DNA from: Paludibacteraceae bacterium | GTDB taxonomy: Bacteria; Bacteroidota; Bacteroidia; Bacteroidales; Paludibacteraceae | Assembly (NCBI GenBank): GCA_017479885.1 | Contig: JAFVBR010000002.1 | Span: forward strand, 1 to 64,000 | Length of the DNA stretch: 64,000 nt | Direction: 5' to 3' | Shown: in pieces, positions 8,349 through 17,359 of the stretch | Position numbering within the stretch: the stretch's first letter is position 1 | Layout of the letters: each line of letters starts with the position of its first letter | Made by a program: the position numbers and the translations under genes | Notes under the pieces: model-generated | Told to the model about the DNA's origin: nothing | Seen by the model: only the letters and a program-made list of their open reading frames with translations | Database searches by the model: none

Positions 8349-8377
8349 TGTCACACCTTTTTCAGAAAAGTGTGACA
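8349..8377. promoter_or_regulatory. inverted-repeat operator candidate for the AbiEi-like gene
   Basis: TGTCACAC at 8349-8356 and GTGTGACA at 8370-8377 are perfect inverted arms with a 13-nt gap, about 20 nt upstream of the start codon. AbiEi-family proteins are known to bind inverted repeats at their own promoters; binding here is inference. Confidence 0.6.
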
Positions 8378-8686
8378 AAATTACTACTTAATTTATATAT
8401 ATGCAAATTATTTTTTGATTTTATACAAAATATGCGACTTAAGTAGCATTTTTGAAAGTAAATTTTATGCCTGAAACGTTTGAAACCTCGCTAACCCCTG
8501 CATTTATCGGGCTTGAGACTATATCTCAGCCTGCAAAATGATACTTACGCCACATTTTTCATAAGTCAAACTCATTGGTTGAAATCATAAGATACCAACA
8601 AGGAAGATAGAAGTGTAATGTCCTTGAAGGCAACTAATAGTCCAAAAGAAAAATAAATCAGTTACTTCCGTTTACATATCAGCACA
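8378..8686. other. intergenic stretch with one copy of a 20-bp direct repeat
   Basis: No gene is visible between the AbiEi operator and the end of the sulfatase gene. Positions 8532-8551 are identical to 21409-21428 on the other side of the polysaccharide operon. The rest is AT-rich without clear structure. Confidence 0.6.
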
Positions 8687-10420
8687 TTAATATTGCTTAA
8701 AATAGTTACTACGAATGAGGTGGTCAGACATTTCGTATGCTTCTTGTTCGGAATATCTGCGATGAAATCGCACCGAGTCAAGCAAGTTAACGCCCAACCC
8801 CTTCCAATAGTAGTCTTGCAAGCCAAGTAGCGGCATATAGGTGGAGAAAGCATCCATTTGACAGGCATCCACATCATCAATTAGCACGGTCTGCTGCATT
8901 GATGGCGTATAAACAATCAAAGGACAGAAAGGCTGGTTGCAATGTAAGCCTAAACCGGTTTCATCACTATAACGCTGGAAATTTCGACGAAGTTCTTGCG
9001 AGAATATGGTATGGTCGCCTGTCAGTATCAATGAAGCCTCGGAGAAAGCCGGATTACAATCAAAAGCCTCCAATAGTGGGGCAAGATGTTCATCAGTGTA
9101 ATGACAGGCCTGCATATATGCTTGCATATAATGCGGCATCTCAGCATCTATGAATTGGAGAGAACTTCGCGTTGCCCCAAAACTGAACGGCGCATGTGAG
9201 GCTGCTGTAACAGCCTGCACCACAACATATCCGTTATTGCGCAGTTCAATGACTTCTCCAAAGAGATATTCTTCGGGAGGGAGGACAGATATGGTGGTGT
9301 CATAGCCAAGTGCTTTAGACATCAGATTTTGATTCCAAACAATCGCCTCATGCGGTACAATAACGGCATCAGGTCCTTGAGAGCAATCTGCAAGCGAGGG
9401 GAAAGTGTTATGTGGAAAAGTAAAAGCGACAGCCCCCTCTGAGATTGGCAATAAGCCTGTATTGAGAATCATCTGCCCATCCATAGAGTTTCCCCCTTTG
9501 ACCTGCCGAGCAAGACGGGTAGCATGCAGGTGATGATGGTTTTGCATAAAACGCCAAAGATTAGGAGTGGCAACAGGATTGACAACCCAATCTTCAAGTG
9601 ACTCCCAAAGAACAATGATGACCGGGTGCTCAAGTAGAGGCCGAGTTGATTGAGGATTGAGAATATTCATAGAAGCCAAAGCAGTTTCATCTTCAGGAGT
9701 GAATTTATAATAGGAATTCCCAATACGGAAAGTATCGTTGAGAACAAACCCTATTTGGTGGAAGATAGAAAAATAACTCACTGTCCCCGCAGCATGATTG
9801 GTAAATATAGTGTTGCGCATAGCATAGGAGAACGGATTGAAATAGTGGGGCGTGATGCCGACAATCTTTTCATCATAATTATGTGTGTAGCAATATCGAT
9901 GACATTCCACACCGACAAGGTTGATAAGATATGCAGAGAAGGTGAATGCGAGAGTAAGAACCCACGCTCGTTGCCCCCCCCCACTAAATACCTTATACAC
10001 AGCAACATAGACACACGACAATACTAAATATACAGCATCTTTGATACTCATAAAGAAGAAGACACTTCCCCACCAGCCTTTCATATTGCCCGCCATAGAA
10101 AAGGCGAAGATATCAAGGACTGAATCGTATGCACGGAAATAGACGAGATTGGCGATAATCCAGATGTCAAGAAGGAAGGAGAGAGCGACAGTTATCCAAT
10201 GCCTGTCGATAAGTGCGAAAGCAGCGAAGAAGAGTGCAATGGCAATCTTGGGCAGATGGAACGAGAAGAACTGTTGGGGGTAGCTCCAAAGAGAGGAGAG
10301 AGGAACAGATTGAAACACCGTCCAATGAAACAGATATATCTTCAGCAAAAGCAACAAGAATAGTGTCGCAAACAGAATATATTTTCCGTAACGGTTACGA
10401 AAATCGGAACTAATGAGCAT
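8687..10420 (-). CDS. LtaS-like membrane sulfatase/transferase, with C9 tract
   Basis: The protein (577 residues from the ATG at 10420, MLISSDFRNRYG) has about five N-terminal membrane helices and then an extracytoplasmic alkaline-phosphatase-fold domain. Visible are an entry strand PVIIVLWESLEDW, a nucleophile region KGGNSMDGQMILNTGL with Ser or Thr in the LtaS position, a VTAASHAPF segment and ILTGDHTIF near the C-terminus. Family members transfer phosphoglycerol or phosphoethanolamine groups to glycans or lipids; the substrate here is unknown. The start overlaps the preceding glycosyltransferase by 11 nt, so it is the last gene of the operon. A run of nine C at 9974-9982 encodes GGG (KVFSGGGQRA); at nine the frame is open. 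Confidence 0.85.
   Translation of the reverse strand: MLISSDFRNRYGKYILFATLFLLLLLKIYLFHWTVFQSVPLSSLWSYPQQFFSFHLPKIAIALFFAAFALIDRHWITVALSFLLDIWIIANLVYFRAYDSVLDIFAFSMAGNMKGWWGSVFFFMSIKDAVYLVLSCVYVAVYKVFSGGGQRAWVLTLAFTFSAYLINLVGVECHRYCYTHNYDEKIVGITPHYFNPFSYAMRNTIFTNHAAGTVSYFSIFHQIGFVLNDTFRIGNSYYKFTPEDETALASMNILNPQSTRPLLEHPVIIVLWESLEDWVVNPVATPNLWRFMQNHHHLHATRLARQVKGGNSMDGQMILNTGLLPISEGAVAFTFPHNTFPSLADCSQGPDAVIVPHEAIVWNQNLMSKALGYDTTISVLPPEEYLFGEVIELRNNGYVVVQAVTAASHAPFSFGATRSSLQFIDAEMPHYMQAYMQACHYTDEHLAPLLEAFDCNPAFSEASLILTGDHTIFSQELRRNFQRYSDETGLGLHCNQPFCPLIVYTPSMQQTVLIDDVDACQMDAFSTYMPLLGLQDYYWKGLGVNLLDSVRFHRRYSEQEAYEMSDHLIRSNYFKQY
9974..9982. repeat. C9 homopolymer in the sulfatase gene
   Basis: Nine consecutive C (G on the coding strand) lie in a cytoplasmic or membrane-proximal loop codon run. 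Any length change not divisible by three would shift the frame early in the protein. The current state is open. Confidence 0.85.
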
Positions 10421-11327
10421 GATTGATAAGGGTTTTAAGAAGTCGGAATTTATGGTCGAAGAAGATATAGCGACAGGCATGCAGATATTGCCTTATGGCC
10501 TGCATGTATTGTTGTTGGCTGTGGAAATAAGCGGATAGAGCCAGATAGTGGTTCAGTCGGTGTTGTTTGAGTTGCCTTACAGTAAGGTTGGGGACTTCGG
10601 GGTGTTGTTTTTTCCGTCTTGAGAAGTTGTCTTCTACATATTGATGCTGCGCTTGTAGATTAAGCAAGCGGTGTGCATCGTTGCGTGACATATTATGGTT
10701 GTGTCCGCGATAATAATAAAGAGGTTGGTTAACAAAAAGGACAGGTGCAATCTCCTCCATTTTAACATACAGGTCCTGGTCTTCTGCCACCGGCAGATTC
10801 GGGTTGATACCATCGGTCTGATTATAAATTGCCTGTTTGCAAAGTGCAGGTGCAGAGATATGTCCTCCATCGGAAGTAAAATGTGTTTGTCCGGCAGGAA
10901 TTTCACCTGCCCAATCAGACACTCGCAGTGGTTTAAGTTGTTCATCACAGAGCCAATGGGTGGCATAAGTGATAGAATATTCTGCTTGCAAATGAGCATT
11001 TAAGAGTGTTTGCAAGCAATCGGGTGTGATAGTATCATCGGGGTCAACGAAGATGAAGTAGTCGCCCTGTGCGAGTTCAATGAGGCGTTGCTTTGTGTAC
11101 CCTACTCCACGATTGGTGTTGTTTTGATAGAGGTGCAGACTGAGTTGCGGGTGTTGCTGTTGATAATGGGTGATTATTTGCAGTGAGTTGTCGGTAGAGC
11201 AATCATCAAGGATGATGATTTCGGTATTGGTATAGGTCTGCAGCATCACCGAATCAAGGGTCTGAGTGATGTAGCAACCATTGTTGTAGTTGGCAATGAG
11301 GACAGATATCAGTGGTGAAACAGACAT
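10410..11327 (-). CDS. family 2 glycosyltransferase
   Basis: The 305-residue protein is a GT-A fold family 2 glycosyltransferase. Motifs are ISVLIANYNNGCYI at the N-terminus, ILDDCSTDNS, and the metal-binding YFIFVDPDDTITP near residue 90. A C-terminal helical region follows (EDQDLYVKMEEIAPVLFVNQPLYYYRGHNHN). It adds a sugar to the growing surface glycan on the cytoplasmic side. It overlaps the neighbouring genes on both sides (start over the GT4 stop, stop over the sulfatase start), as expected in a translationally coupled operon. It is closely similar in plan to the broken gene at 12469-13369. Confidence 0.9.
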   Translation of the reverse strand: MSVSPLISVLIANYNNGCYITQTLDSVMLQTYTNTEIIILDDCSTDNSLQIITHYQQQHPQLSLHLYQNNTNRGVGYTKQRLIELAQGDYFIFVDPDDTITPDCLQTLLNAHLQAEYSITYATHWLCDEQLKPLRVSDWAGEIPAGQTHFTSDGGHISAPALCKQAIYNQTDGINPNLPVAEDQDLYVKMEEIAPVLFVNQPLYYYRGHNHNMSRNDAHRLLNLQAQHQYVEDNFSRRKKQHPEVPNLTVRQLKQHRLNHYLALSAYFHSQQQYMQAIRQYLHACRYIFFDHKFRLLKTLINHAH

Positions 11328-12493
11328 TTTTTCAAATCACTTTTGAGATATTTGACCAACACTCTCAACGCATCAAACCACGCTTTCAAAGGTTGATGAG
11401 AAGGGGTTATAATAGCTTCTTTGAAGAGTTCGTCCCATTGCGGCATAATCACCCCCGGTGTAAAACGTCGAGCGTTGTTTAGGGCGGCTTCTGACATTTG
11501 AGTTCTCAGGTTGGGATTACTCATCAAGAGCATCAGTTTTTCTGCCAGATCTTTTTCATCAAGATACTTGCAAAGATATCCATCTATGCCATCGTTGATA
11601 ATATCGGAAGGACCACTCGGCAGATTGAAGGCTACGGTGGGAAGTCCGCATGCTTGTGCTTCCACAAGCACAATACCGAAGCCTTCGTATAAGGAAGACA
11701 TTACAAACAATGATGCCCGACAATACTGACTATGCAAATCAGTAGAGAAGCCCATAAGATGGATGGTATTCTGCAGCCCCTGCTGCTTTATCAATGCCAA
11801 CATCTTTTTCTTTTCTTCTCCATCTCCCCATATTTCCAAATGCCAATTAGGGAATTGCTGAGCAACATATTTCCATGCCCGAATAAGATAAGGAAAGCCT
11901 TTTTGAGCCGTATAACGTCCGACAGCGATGACTACATTTTCCCGTTTATCAGTATGAGTTTTCTCTGCTCTCTGCAGATATGTGAAATTATAGATACATT
12001 TCACATTATCGTAGCCCCACTTCTTGATATCATCGTTTTTACTGGATACTATTATTACTGCAACTAAATAGGGAAACAACCAATCGCACATTTGCCTGAA
12101 AGAAACATCGGGTTGCGGGACAAAGGTTTCAAAATAAGATTCGCCATAGTTGAATATCTCATAGCAAGCATGCAGTTCGAGCATATATTTAACAAAGGGG
12201 AATCTCAAGCGACATAATGCCATTTCGCGGAACATAGGGCGAGTAAACATCACAATATCCACCCGTGTATGTGAAAGAGTTTTGTAGAGATTCCTGCAAA
12301 ATTGGATTTCAGGGTTATATTGAAAAAAGAGTTGCCGAGAGCAGAGGTCTTCTTCAGTTGCAACAATCAGCACTCTATATCCCAATCGGATAAGCCAATC
12401 AGCCTTGTCAAGTACAATTTTCTCGACTCCCCCAACAGATGAGAGTTGATTGACTACATATAAGATTGTTATTTGTTCTTGATGCTCCGCCAT
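11309..12493 (-). CDS. family 4 glycosyltransferase
   Basis: The 394-residue protein is a GT-B fold family 4 glycosyltransferase. The N-terminus ITILYVVNQLSSVGGVEKIV gives the glycine-rich acceptor loop, and the C-terminal donor domain has AVGRYTAQKGF and MSSLYEGFGIVLVEAQACGLPTVAF, the E-x7-E signature. It probably extends the polysaccharide from a nucleotide-sugar donor that cannot be named from the sequence. Its start overlaps the end of the upstream glycosyltransferase by 25 nt. Confidence 0.92.
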   Translation of the reverse strand: MAEHQEQITILYVVNQLSSVGGVEKIVLDKADWLIRLGYRVLIVATEEDLCSRQLFFQYNPEIQFCRNLYKTLSHTRVDIVMFTRPMFREMALCRLRFPFVKYMLELHACYEIFNYGESYFETFVPQPDVSFRQMCDWLFPYLVAVIIVSSKNDDIKKWGYDNVKCIYNFTYLQRAEKTHTDKRENVVIAVGRYTAQKGFPYLIRAWKYVAQQFPNWHLEIWGDGEEKKKMLALIKQQGLQNTIHLMGFSTDLHSQYCRASLFVMSSLYEGFGIVLVEAQACGLPTVAFNLPSGPSDIINDGIDGYLCKYLDEKDLAEKLMLLMSNPNLRTQMSEAALNNARRFTPGVIMPQWDELFKEAIITPSHQPLKAWFDALRVLVKYLKSDLKKCLFHH

Positions 12494-13369
12494 ATCTTAG
12501 TGAGTTTTCTGTACACTCGTTCCCATGGATGAATAAGTGCGTAGCCTAAACGATAATAACGACTGGCTTTTATATTGTTTAATTCTTTTCGCAAACAATC
12601 CTCCCCATGTCGCAGTTGCATATCTACGATATTTTCCGCCTCAATACCTCTACGCTCAGCGGCATCTTTTATAGCCAAAATATGCCAGTATTGTGCTTTC
12701 ATATTGCCCTGCGATATTCCGCCAGCATACATCCTATATATATATAGAGAGAGAGAGGTAGAGGAATGGTGCCACTTCCTCCAATCGGAAATAAAGGTCC
12801 ATATCCACGGCACGTTTGAGGACCGGATTGATGCCTGCAGTTTGACGATACATAGCAGTTTTGAACGAGGAAAAAACAAGAGCATTGTGTATCTCATCGG
12901 TCAGGAAGGAGCGACCGGGGATATTTTGGAACTCGCGTGAGAGCCATAGTGGTTTAAGGTTTTCATCGGCACACCAGTAACGCGCTGCTACCAGACTGAC
13001 CTCGGGATGTTGCTTATGTTCCCTGACCATCACCTCTACCGCATTCTCCGTCAAGGCATCATCCGGATCAAGGAAACCGCAGAGTTCGCCTTGTGCCAAT
13101 TCTGCACAGCGTCGCTTTGTGTAGCCACAACCATGATTGCCGTCATTATGAAAGACACGGATACGCGGGTCGAAATCTGACGAATCAGGGTCGGTGTATT
13201 TCTGATATATCAACTCCGACAAGCCGTCGGTTGAAGCATCGTCCACCAATATGACCTCCCAGTTTTGACAGGTCTGCCTAAACACGGAATCAAGCGCCTC
13301 CTGCAGATAACGGCCGTTATTGTAGTTGGCAATGAGAATGGAGAAAAGAGGCATACCTTCTGCTATCAT
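12469..13369 (-). pseudogene. family 2 glycosyltransferase, frame broken at a TA/GA repeat (probably phase-variable)
   Basis: The N-terminal two thirds (FSILIANYNNGRYL, VDDASTDG, GFLDPDDAL) are an intact family 2 catalytic domain. The frame ends prematurely inside a dinucleotide tract with EEVAPFLYLSLSIYI, while the expected C-terminus (RMYAGGISQGNMKAQYW onward, to 12469) continues in another frame. Removing one dinucleotide (or adding two) rejoins them. The paralogue at 10410-11327 reads straight through the matching place (VLFVNQPLYYYRG), which supports a single original gene. I read this as a slipped-strand OFF state rather than permanent decay, since no other lesion is visible. The start may be at 13369 or at the Met five codons later. 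Confidence 0.8.
12735..12757. repeat. (TA)6(GA)5 dinucleotide tract inside a glycosyltransferase gene
   Basis: Six TA units run directly into five and a half GA units. The premature stop of the glycosyltransferase lies at the tract, and a 2-nt loss restores the frame. Confidence 0.9.
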
Positions 13370-13370
13370 G

Positions 13371-13504
13371 TTCGCTTGTTCAAATATTATTAGACGGCAA
13401 AATTACATAAAAGTTTTAATGTATACAAATTCCATTGACCTCAACCGCTAAACAAAGAATCAATCATCAAGATTGGTGAAAGGATTATTTCTCCCTTATT
13501 CAGT
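13371..13504. other. short AT-rich gap between glycosyltransferases
   Basis: About 130 nt separate two co-directional genes. I see no terminator and no strong promoter in it. Confidence 0.4.
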
Positions 13505-14384
13505 TTACCCCTTATGAAGGATATGCTTCTCTACTTTCCGTCGAATCCAACGATAGGGATAGGTTAGCCTTTGCCCCACACGCAAGAGTTCAGAATGATA
13601 ATATCGCAGCAAGGCCTTTTTGTAGGCTGTCCCGGGTTGTGGAAGTTTTACGCCAAAATGCTCGGAGGGGACTCTGATGGGGTGCAAATAACCATTTATA
13701 TGGTTGGCGACATTATGCGAATGTACGACCTCGATCCACATGGGGGGGGGTGTTCGCAGTGCCCAACTCACAATAATTCAAATTTTGAATTTCATCATGG
13801 GCAAACCCAATGACTGTACTCACATTACCAGCGAGAGATTCTATACGTGAGAAATAGTGGTTGGCATCGTAATCCCAGCGGTACATCACTTGCTCTAATA
13901 AATCATACTGCAAACCCGTTTTATAGTTAATAACAACATCTTGCTGTTTAGAAAAGGCTTGCTGAATGGTAGCAAGATAGTCTTGATGCAGCATATCATC
14001 GTTGTCCATACGGGTGGTGATAAGGTATGGCGTAGTAGTATGCAATCGTATATATGAGCGTACAAACGCCGCCTCATCGGCATAGGGTTGCAGATAGAGA
14101 GGTGTGAAAGCGGGAAAGAGTCGTTCGTAGGCTTCTATTTTCTCCTTATATTCATCCGGGGTCTCAGAATTGAACAACACCAACCATTGAAAATCTACAT
14201 TTCGCTGCTGCATCACACTCGGCAAACAATAGGATTCAAAGAGCATGAATCGTTGCTGCAACCATTCCGGTGTTTGAATGGCGGTACGACGATTCTCTGC
14301 CGTTGAGTGGAAAAACCACTCCTGCACAATATTGAAACGAGTGATGAGATAATGTGTAAATGGCATACTATGTTTATTACTCAT
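13505..14384 (-). pseudogene. putative rhamnosyltransferase-family protein, frame broken at a G9 tract (probably phase-variable)
   Basis: The sequence fits the putative rhamnosyl transferase family (PF11316 type): RFNIVQEWFFHS at the N-terminus, QQRNVDFQWLVLFNSETPDE, and the acidic TTRMDNDDMLHQDYL. The first frame ends shortly after ELGTANTPPHVDRGRTFA, whereas the following C-terminal part (MWIEVVHSHNVANHINGYLHP onward) is in a different frame and runs to 13505. The two meet at nine C on the coding strand (13742-13750). With eight or eleven the reading continues as NTPPMWIEVVHSHN, a full protein of about 292 residues. No other damage is seen. Confidence 0.85.
13742..13750. repeat. G9 homopolymer in the rhamnosyltransferase-like gene
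   Basis: Nine G on the plus strand (C on the coding strand). At nine the gene is out of frame; eight would restore it. Confidence 0.9.
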
Positions 14385-14415
14385 GATATACTTTCTTTTA
14401 TCTTTGTATATATTG

Positions 14416-15384
14416 CTATTCCGTTATTTTATGTTTAAGTCCTTTGATTAGCGACTTGCACATCTGCATGTCGAATTTTCTCACTGCAACATTTCCATAC
14501 ATATTGCAAAGCGAATGACGAAAGTATCTTATCCTGTCACAAAGTTCTTTGGAATGTTCCAAATTATATATTCGATGTCTCAGATTATCGCCAAACACCT
14601 GTTGCAGAGTTGTGAGATACATCTTCAAATCTTCGTCATCGGGATGTTGTTGGCACAATTCTTCATATATTTTGTATGAGGTCATTTCTTTTGCCTGTGC
14701 CGTTAATGCCGAAAACACTCCACCAGCATGCCTGCGATATACAGCTCCAACAAATGGCATACAATATCCCCTCCCCTTATGCAAAAGATAATAGTTCCAA
14801 TGTACATCACGTGCATATTTATATTTGTTCATTTGTTTTAAGTCAAGACATTCTCTACGATACATTAGTGTCATTGTCTTAGTAATCCACGTATTGTAAT
14901 TATCTACTGCTGTGAATGTAAAACCTTGTGCCTGTTCAGCAAACAAACTCGCCACATAATCTTCACTCCATGTATCCTGATTCTGATTGTATATCTTATA
15001 TCTATGGCAACATAGCGAATAATCAGGGTGTGTTTCGAGAAAGTCCACTTGCTTCTGCAACTTGTATGGGTCTGTCCAATAGTCATCACCTTCACATAAA
15101 GCTATATATTTTGCAGGAGATAAATACTGAGTCATTAGATTATTCATAGTAGTATCATGCTTACTCCGCAAATTCTCCTTCTCTAAAATGGGATGAATAA
15201 TATCTGGATATTTCTCTGCATATTCGCGAATTACGCTCTGTGTATCATCGGTTGAGGCATCATCGTGCACCACAGCATAGAAAGGAAAATTAGTTTGCTG
15301 CATTACAAATCCTTCTAAGCACTGACGTATGTATGGCGCATGATTATATGTCAGACAATTGATTATTACTAAAGGTCTTTTCAT
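14416..15384 (-). CDS. family 2 glycosyltransferase
   Basis: The 322-residue protein has the plan of a capsule-type family 2 glycosyltransferase: VIINCLTYNHAPYIRQCLEGF, VVHDDASTDDTQSVI, and CEGDDYWTDPYKLQKQVDF carrying the metal-binding acidic triad. It is a paralogue of 16420-17352. A 57-bp segment (15040-15096) encoding CEGDDYWTDP is identical at DNA level in that paralogue. No simple-sequence tract is seen in it. Confidence 0.9.
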   Translation of the reverse strand: MKRPLVIINCLTYNHAPYIRQCLEGFVMQQTNFPFYAVVHDDASTDDTQSVIREYAEKYPDIIHPILEKENLRSKHDTTMNNLMTQYLSPAKYIALCEGDDYWTDPYKLQKQVDFLETHPDYSLCCHRYKIYNQNQDTWSEDYVASLFAEQAQGFTFTAVDNYNTWITKTMTLMYRRECLDLKQMNKYKYARDVHWNYYLLHKGRGYCMPFVGAVYRRHAGGVFSALTAQAKEMTSYKIYEELCQQHPDDEDLKMYLTTLQQVFGDNLRHRIYNLEHSKELCDRIRYFRHSLCNMYGNVAVRKFDMQMCKSLIKGLKHKITE

Positions 15385-15438
15385 TTGACTATTCTTTTGT
15401 GTACGCTAACTCGCACCAAAAGAACAATCACTCTCAGA

Positions 15439-16418
15439 TTACAGCAATCTGTTTATAATCTTCCTAAATAGTGGAGATAGTGTATTATAATAATATCCGG
15501 TAGCCAATCGTTGTGATAAACGAGCGAGGCTAATTATTTTCTTTACATAGGCATCATTTGTACATCTCTTCCATATTCTAAAGTCTTCACGAGCTATACA
15601 TTCTCGTAATTTGATTCGATTGTTGGTTGCACAAAGTAATATGTGAAGGTATTGCTCAGATATCGCATCTGCCAATACCCCCCCCATAACTCGCTGTATT
15701 TCTGCAATATAGAGCAATACAACTGTCGCTGAATTATTGACAAATCATTCAAGTGTTTAACAGAAGTGGTTGACGTAATTGCCCCTTCACGCTTAACACG
15801 ATGATACTGCACAGGCTGATTGGTAAGCATCAAGCGTTGGCAAAAAGTCAGCACACGAGGTGTAAAGTCTTCATCTTCGTGCAAAAAACCTTCTAAGAAG
15901 GCAAGTTGATTGTCTAATAAGAACTTGCGTCTATAGATATACATCCATACGGGAGCCGGATAAGAATATCCACAATGTTCGTAGAATTGTCTTGCAAACT
16001 CGATGCCACTAACAACTCCATCAATATATAAATCGGCTGAAAAATAAGGTTCTACACCATCCTTTAATGATGACATTGCCACGACATCCAGATTGTTGGT
16101 TTGAGCCAAAGTAAGCATTGATTGAAGAATGTGAGGATACAGATAGTCATCTGAATCAAGGAAATAAATATAGTCACCGGTAGCATATTTCAGTCCTTTG
16201 TTTCGCGCGGCAGAGAGACCAGCATTGGGTTGTGTGATAACCTGTAGATTGACATAGCGACCGGCATATCTATGAAGGATGGCGGCTGTGGAATCTGTTG
16301 AGCCGTCATCCACGCATATCACTTCCCCAAGAAAGGCATTATCCACCAGAACGCTATCCAAGCATTGCACTAAATAGGGTTCTACATTGTAACACGGTAT
16401 GATGACAGAGAGTGACAT
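15439..16418 (-). pseudogene. family 2 glycosyltransferase with G8 tract, C-terminus out of frame (probably phase-variable)
   Basis: The catalytic domain is intact: SVIIPCYNVEPYLVQCLDSVL, VDDGSTDSTA, YIYFLDSDDYLYP, and FLEGFLHEDEDFTPRV. After SELWGG, encoded by eight G, the current frame gives YWQMRYLSNTFTYYF and stops at 15594. The other frame gives VLADAISEQYLHILLCATNN and continues for about 90 residues to 15439, ending LARLSQRLATGYYYNTLSPLF. The second looks like the genuine helical C-terminus of such enzymes, so nine G would make the full-length protein. The present product would be a 274-residue truncated form, perhaps with altered activity. Confidence 0.8.
15678..15685. repeat. C8 homopolymer in a family 2 glycosyltransferase gene
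   Basis: Eight C on the plus strand. Upstream and downstream coding frames differ by one base at this tract; nine would join them. Confidence 0.88.
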
Positions 16419-16419
16419 T

Positions 16420-17352
16420 CTATTTATGCTTTAGTTTTCGCAGTGGGGTATATGATAATATGGTGGTAGTGAGAAAAGAGGAGAAAAACAAACGAGGATG
16501 CAACCACATATATCTAAACCTATATTTCCATTGTCCCTCAAAATAGGGAGCATAGATAATTTGTTCCAAATAATTACACTCTTTTCTTCTTGATATAATT
16601 TTAAGCTCCTTCTGAGGGAAGCATTTTTCCATATAGTGGTACTGATCAGCAAGATGACAATATAATTGTACATTATGTTGTTGTGAGAGTCCTCCACTAT
16701 TACGACGATATACAGCCCCTGCAAAATTTAGATTGTATATCTTTCCTTTTTCAGCTAATCTTAAGAATAAATATATATCACCAAAAATAATAGGAACTGA
16801 AGTATTCTCATTGGGCAATATATTTGCTCTATACATAACAGAACAAGTAGGGACAGTCCATTTGATGTATATTTCTTCCGCACTATATTCTCTCTCTTCC
16901 AAATGCCCATACAAATTCAAATCCTCTTCTATATTGGAAACGACTTCTACTTTATGGAAACACATTGAATATTCAGGATGCGTTTCCATAAAGTCCACTT
17001 GCTTCTGCAACTTGTATGGGTCTGTCCAATAGTCATCACCTTCACACATAGCTATATATTTTGCTCCGGTAGCATCTATGGCTTCGTTCATAATACGTCT
17101 GAGTGAGCCATCACGCTTTGAATATTGATTTTCTGTCTCGTAGATTGGACGGAAAATATCCGGATATTTAGCCTCATATTCACGGATGATATCTGCTGAA
17201 TGGTCGGTAGAACAATCATCATGAACAACAGCTACAAAGCGAAAATTAGTCTTCTGCATCACAAAGCCATCAAAACAATCACGAAGGTATGGCTCGTGAT
17301 TATAGACAAGACAATGTATAGCGACTAATATTGGTTCTTCATTTGTTTTCAT
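16420..17352 (-). CDS. family 2 glycosyltransferase
   Basis: The protein (310 residues from the ATG at 17352, MKTNEEPILVAIHCLVYNHEP) matches the capsule-type family 2 glycosyltransferases. Motifs are FVAVVHDDCSTDHSADII and MCEGDDYWTDPYKLQKQVDF. I prefer this start over 17406, which would overlap the NeuD-like gene by about 45 nt. It is adjacent to, and one nucleotide from, the next gene of the operon. Confidence 0.9.
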   Translation of the reverse strand: MKTNEEPILVAIHCLVYNHEPYLRDCFDGFVMQKTNFRFVAVVHDDCSTDHSADIIREYEAKYPDIFRPIYETENQYSKRDGSLRRIMNEAIDATGAKYIAMCEGDDYWTDPYKLQKQVDFMETHPEYSMCFHKVEVVSNIEEDLNLYGHLEEREYSAEEIYIKWTVPTCSVMYRANILPNENTSVPIIFGDIYLFLRLAEKGKIYNLNFAGAVYRRNSGGLSQQHNVQLYCHLADQYHYMEKCFPQKELKIISRRKECNYLEQIIYAPYFEGQWKYRFRYMWLHPRLFFSSFLTTTILSYTPLRKLKHK

Positions 17353-17359
17353 TACTCTA

